Of a stretch of 64,000 bases of DNA, positions 61,519-64,000 are shown piece by piece. The notes under the pieces are model-generated. The model ran no database searches. It was given only the letters and a program-made list of their open reading frames with translations, and had not been told where the DNA came from. Every line of letters begins with the position of its first letter. Position 1 is the stretch's first letter. This DNA comes from an uncultured Clostridia bacterium. GTDB taxonomy: Bacteria > Bacillota > Clostridia > Oscillospirales > Ruminococcaceae. Location: positions 21,907 to 85,906 of the forward strand of contig CANRFM010000009.1 of the NCBI GenBank assembly GCA_947629905.1, given 5' to 3'. Position numbers and translations under genes: made by a program.

Positions 61519-62415
61519 TTAAGGCATCGGGAAAAAAGTGGTTGCATCTGTTGTCATCCACTGTGTGAGGTCAAGCTCACCCTTGAAATACAGCTCCAGC
61601 AGGAGATTCCACTCATCGTCGGACAAATTCAGTTCCAAGACCCATGCTAAGAAGCAGGGCGGAAGCTGCTGTGCAGGAGATGTTGTAGAAGTTTCTGCAA
61701 CTGTGGTTTCCGTGGAAACAGATGTGGACGTTGTGGTGCTTTCCGCAGAAGAAGCCGTTGTATCCGAAGAACACGTTGTCTCGTCAGATGCGGTCGTTTC
61801 AGTACATTGTTCCGCAGGGTCGGTGGGGCACACCTCTTCCGCCCCCGTCATATCTGCTTCCGTTTCGTCTGCGGGTGCTGTATCTTCCTCCGCAGCCGGT
61901 ATGGTCGTTGCGGGTACATCGATCAATTCTGTCTTAGACGGCTTTTCTGGTTCCGGCGTAGCTGTCACTGCTTCTGTAGGAACGGTTGCGGGAGCTTCCG
62001 TCACCGGCGCTGCGGGCGGGATCACCATCGGAAACGTTGTCTGAACCATAGGCGGTTCTGTGGGGTCGGTCTGCAATACCGGAAGCGTGAACACAAATGT
62101 AGACTGCACAGCTTCCTCAGAGGTCAGCGGGAGCTGCTCTTCCGGGTAAGTCACACAGATCTCCGTGTAAAGCGTATCGTCTTCATGGGGGGGATTGCTC
62201 AGAAACAGCGTATCGATCACAGTTTCCGTGCGGGTCTCTGTATTGCTCACATGGATCGATGAGGGCTTTTCCAGATCAAGATACAAGGTCAGCCCTAAAA
62301 TGCAGGTCGTACATACCGCCGTAACAGAAGCGGCATACTGTATTTTCCGTACTTTCATGCGGTGCAGTTTCACACCATCCAGCACCTGTTTCGTGACTTC
62401 ATCATAAGTTTTCAC
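61519..62415 (-). CDS. Probable membrane anti-sigma factor with Ser/Thr/Pro-rich ectodomain
   Basis: A 298-residue protein. The first ~25 residues are cytosolic (MKTYDEVTKQVLDGVKLHRMKVRK), a single membrane span follows at ~26-46 (YAASVTAVCTTCILGLTLYL), and the rest is outside. The ectodomain has a short folded part (~50-115), a long low-complexity Thr/Ser/Glu/Pro region (~120-255) and a small C-terminal helical end (PCFLAWVLELNLSDDEWNLLLELYFKGELDL). It overlaps the sigma gene by 14 bases, the usual arrangement of ECF sigma/anti-sigma pairs; no zinc-binding anti-sigma motif is visible, so the role is inferred from context. Confidence 0.75.
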   Translation of the reverse strand: MKTYDEVTKQVLDGVKLHRMKVRKIQYAASVTAVCTTCILGLTLYLDLEKPSSIHVSNTETRTETVIDTLFLSNPPHEDDTLYTEICVTYPEEQLPLTSEEAVQSTFVFTLPVLQTDPTEPPMVQTTFPMVIPPAAPVTEAPATVPTEAVTATPEPEKPSKTELIDVPATTIPAAEEDTAPADETEADMTGAEEVCPTDPAEQCTETTASDETTCSSDTTASSAESTTTSTSVSTETTVAETSTTSPAQQLPPCFLAWVLELNLSDDEWNLLLELYFKGELDLTQWMTTDATTFFPMP

Positions 62416-62959
62416 CGGAATATCCCTCCTTTTCCAGATATTTTTTCAATTGCTGTCTTGCCTGATAGGCAAGTGTGGTTACCAGTTTTTCCGTTGTATG
62501 CATCACTGCTGCGCATTCTTTTGCGGACAGATCCTCAAAATACCGCAGGTAAATGACTTCACGGTATTCCTGCTTGAGCTGTCCGATCGCACGGTGCAGC
62601 AGACGTTTTGACTCATCCAGTGACATTCTGTCTTCGACTTCAATGATCTGCTCATCCGCAAGATCTTCGATCTCCGTTTCTGTATCCAGAAAATGCCTGT
62701 GCTTTTTCAGGTAGTTGAGTGCCCGGTTGCGGCAGGTTTTCAGGAGATACGCTCTCAGCTGGTGTTCCTCCCTGAGACGAGGACGCTTGGTTGCCAGCTG
62801 GATCAGTGCATCCTGCGCTATATCCTCAGCCTCGGTCATGTTATGTATGTAGCCGTTGACGAACAACAGCATATTGTCCCAGTAAAGTTCGACAATGCTC
62901 CGCATCGCCGACTGATCACCCTTGAGATAACGGAGATAGCTTTCAATTCCTTTCTCCAT
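62402..62959 (-). CDS. ECF-type RNA polymerase sigma factor
   Basis: A 185-residue sigma factor. Region 2 is about 15-75 (SIVELYWDNMLLFVNGYI; MTEAEDIAQDALIQL), region 4 about 120-170 (LKQEYREVIYLRYFEDLSAKE, then a helix-turn-helix ending AYQARQQLKKYL). A ~30-residue acidic linker (DTETEIEDLADEQIIEVEDR) separates them. It overlaps the membrane partner gene by 14 bases. Upstream, TATAAT lies on the minus strand at 62991-62986 without a clear -35. ECF members of this kind respond to envelope signals or substrates; the target promoters are not known. Confidence 0.9.
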   Translation of the reverse strand: MEKGIESYLRYLKGDQSAMRSIVELYWDNMLLFVNGYIHNMTEAEDIAQDALIQLATKRPRLREEHQLRAYLLKTCRNRALNYLKKHRHFLDTETEIEDLADEQIIEVEDRMSLDESKRLLHRAIGQLKQEYREVIYLRYFEDLSAKECAAVMHTTEKLVTTLAYQARQQLKKYLEKEGYSGENL

Positions 62960-63084
62960 TGATACCTCCCTTACGTATGGGTTCTATTATATTAACAACG
63001 CTGCGCAGAAAAGATTGGCTTTTTTCTGAAATTTATGGAAACTTTCTGCGATTTCAACAAATATCAACAGCGAAATTTGTGCAT

Positions 63085-64000
63085 TCAGCGCATTTGCAGC
63101 GGTCTCTGAAAGTGGACGGGCATTCCGTTCTTCATGCGGATGTCCATCTCCCCCTGCACCAGCGGCAGGAAATAGGCAATGGCAGCATCCGTGACCTGAT
63201 TCTGTTCAGGGGAGATCCATTTTTGCGGGAACATTTTTTCCTGATTGGCTGCAAGTACCGCATCCGTCATCTCGATAGTCACAGCATACGGCACATCGCT
63301 CACACGCTCGAAGAACATCATCTTCCCGGTGTTGCCGTCCAGTGCAGCCCGCAGTGCGTGCCTACCGATACGCTCTGCCTCATCAATGTCCGTCTTGGAG
63401 CAGATGTGAGAGGAACAGCGCTGCATGACATTCAGTTCAATAGAGCGCACCTTACAGCCAATGCGGTCAGCGACCAGCCGTTCGAGGAACTTCCCCACAC
63501 CGGAAAGATACTTATGCCCGAACACATCCGTTGCACCCGACTGGAAATTCTCCAGCTCAGAATTTTCCATATTCAGGGTGATCCCCTCGGAAACTGCCAC
63601 AACGACAGCCTTGTGTTTTGCCATTTCCTTGCGTACATCCTCAATGAATTGCTCCTGTGAAAAATCCGCTTCCGGCAGATAGATCAGGTGCGGTGCTTCC
63701 TCTCCATTGACCCGTAGAATGCACGTAGAAGCTGTCAGCCAGCCGCTGTGCCTGCCCATGATCTCAATGATCGTCACAGAGGGGATGCTGTACACGCTGC
63801 TGTCCCGGATGATCTCCTGCGAAGTGGCAGCCACATACTTGACAGCCGAGCCAAAACCGGGCGTATGGTCTGTCACAGGCAGATCGTTGTCGATCGTCTT
63901 GGGGACGCCAATGACACGAATGTCCGAACCGACATTCGCCAGATAGGCAGAAAGTTTGACAACCGTGTCCATGGAGTCGTTGCCGCCGCTATAGATGAAG
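63085..64000 (-). CDS. pfp: 6-phosphofructokinase, pyrophosphate-type, 5' end outside window
   Basis: Phosphorylates fructose-6-phosphate at C1 in glycolysis. About 305 residues are visible; the frame continues past the right edge, upstream of the internal Met at 63972 (IYSGGNDSMDTVV). PKTIDNDLP and GGNDS carry the Lys and Asp that replace the two glycines of ATP-dependent enzymes (PGTIDND and GGDGS), a signature of pyrophosphate use. MGRHSGW and the C-terminal substrate-binding region follow. The gene symbol rests on this signature; ATP use cannot be excluded. The stop is 125 bases from the sigma gene. Confidence 0.9.
   Translation of the reverse strand, partial: FIYSGGNDSMDTVVKLSAYLANVGSDIRVIGVPKTIDNDLPVTDHTPGFGSAVKYVAATSQEIIRDSSVYSIPSVTIIEIMGRHSGWLTASTCILRVNGEEAPHLIYLPEADFSQEQFIEDVRKEMAKHKAVVVAVSEGITLNMENSELENFQSGATDVFGHKYLSGVGKFLERLVADRIGCKVRSIELNVMQRCSSHICSKTDIDEAERIGRHALRAALDGNTGKMMFFERVSDVPYAVTIEMTDAVLAANQEKMFPQKWISPEQNQVTDAAIAYFLPLVQGEMDIRMKNGMPVHFQRPLQMR

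Noticed and set aside
61719..61937. Several overlapping plus-strand frames opposite the anti-sigma gene
   Set aside because: Products of the low-complexity Ser/Thr/Pro coding region on the minus strand.

Overview
The window looks like a chromosome segment of a low-GC-phylum, Gram-positive, anaerobic, cellulosome-forming gut bacterium, most likely a Ruminococcus of the Oscillospiraceae. Four secreted proteins carry dockerin modules (on GH43, GH5 and two transglutaminase-like proteins) beside a GH9 cellulase. There is a Firmicutes-type pyrimidine operon, a Clostridia-type glgBCDA operon, a pyrophosphate-type phosphofructokinase, and two sporulation genes (spoIIE and a small acid-soluble spore protein). 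The genus is an inference from content; no 16S rRNA, tRNA, CRISPR array, insertion sequence or prophage was seen.

Layout. 1-8870 (+): pyrimidine biosynthesis (pyrC, partial at the edge, then pyrF, carA, carB, pyrK, pyrD) with a small lipoprotein gene between carB and pyrK. 8877-15451 (+): housekeeping genes (yqgF, trmL, degV-like, a serine hydrolase, two FAD oxidoreductases, rsmA), several overlapping. 15600-17873: spoIIE behind a promoter with a 21-bp spacer and a Spo0A-box-like sequence. 18004-23859: glycogen operon glgB-glgC-glgD-glgA. 24459-32261: three secreted dockerin proteins, each with its own near-consensus sigma-A promoter (GH43-CBM6-dockerin-SGNH esterase; transglutaminase-like/Thr-rich linker/dockerin; GH5 cellulase). 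32557-34242: GAF-like/degenerate GGDEF/EAL protein.

34306-40171 (-): ABC ATPase, FtsX-type permease with a very long coiled coil, tgt and mntP. 40269-42904 (-): larB-larC with two small membrane proteins in one overlapping cluster. 42958-45765 (-): a GH9 cellulase that ends in a membrane anchor instead of a dockerin. 45831-48212 (-): mutS2 with a structured leader. 48490-54141 (-): an unusual surface cluster with a dockerin/wall-repeat/transglutaminase-like protein, an acidic-repeat lipoprotein, an MBOAT O-acyltransferase and an AlgX/AlgJ-like partner. 54334-54823 (-): two tandem XRE regulators. 55258-55437 (+): a short spore-protein gene. 55559-61321 (-): two paralogous solute-binding-like lipoproteins flanking a membrane protein and a TrpB2-type synthase. 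61519-62959 (-): ECF sigma factor and its probable membrane anti-sigma partner. 63085 to the right edge (-): 6-phosphofructokinase, partial.

How it fits together: the dockerin enzymes and the anchored GH9 would degrade plant cell wall at the cell surface, the glg operon stores the glucose as glycogen, and PPi-PFK feeds glycolysis. The strongest candidate for something undescribed is the 48490-54141 cluster, where a dockerin protein able to join a cellulosome also has wall-type repeats and a transglutaminase-like domain and is encoded next to an exopolysaccharide-type O-acetylation pair. The pairing of transglutaminase-like domains with dockerins occurs twice in this window.
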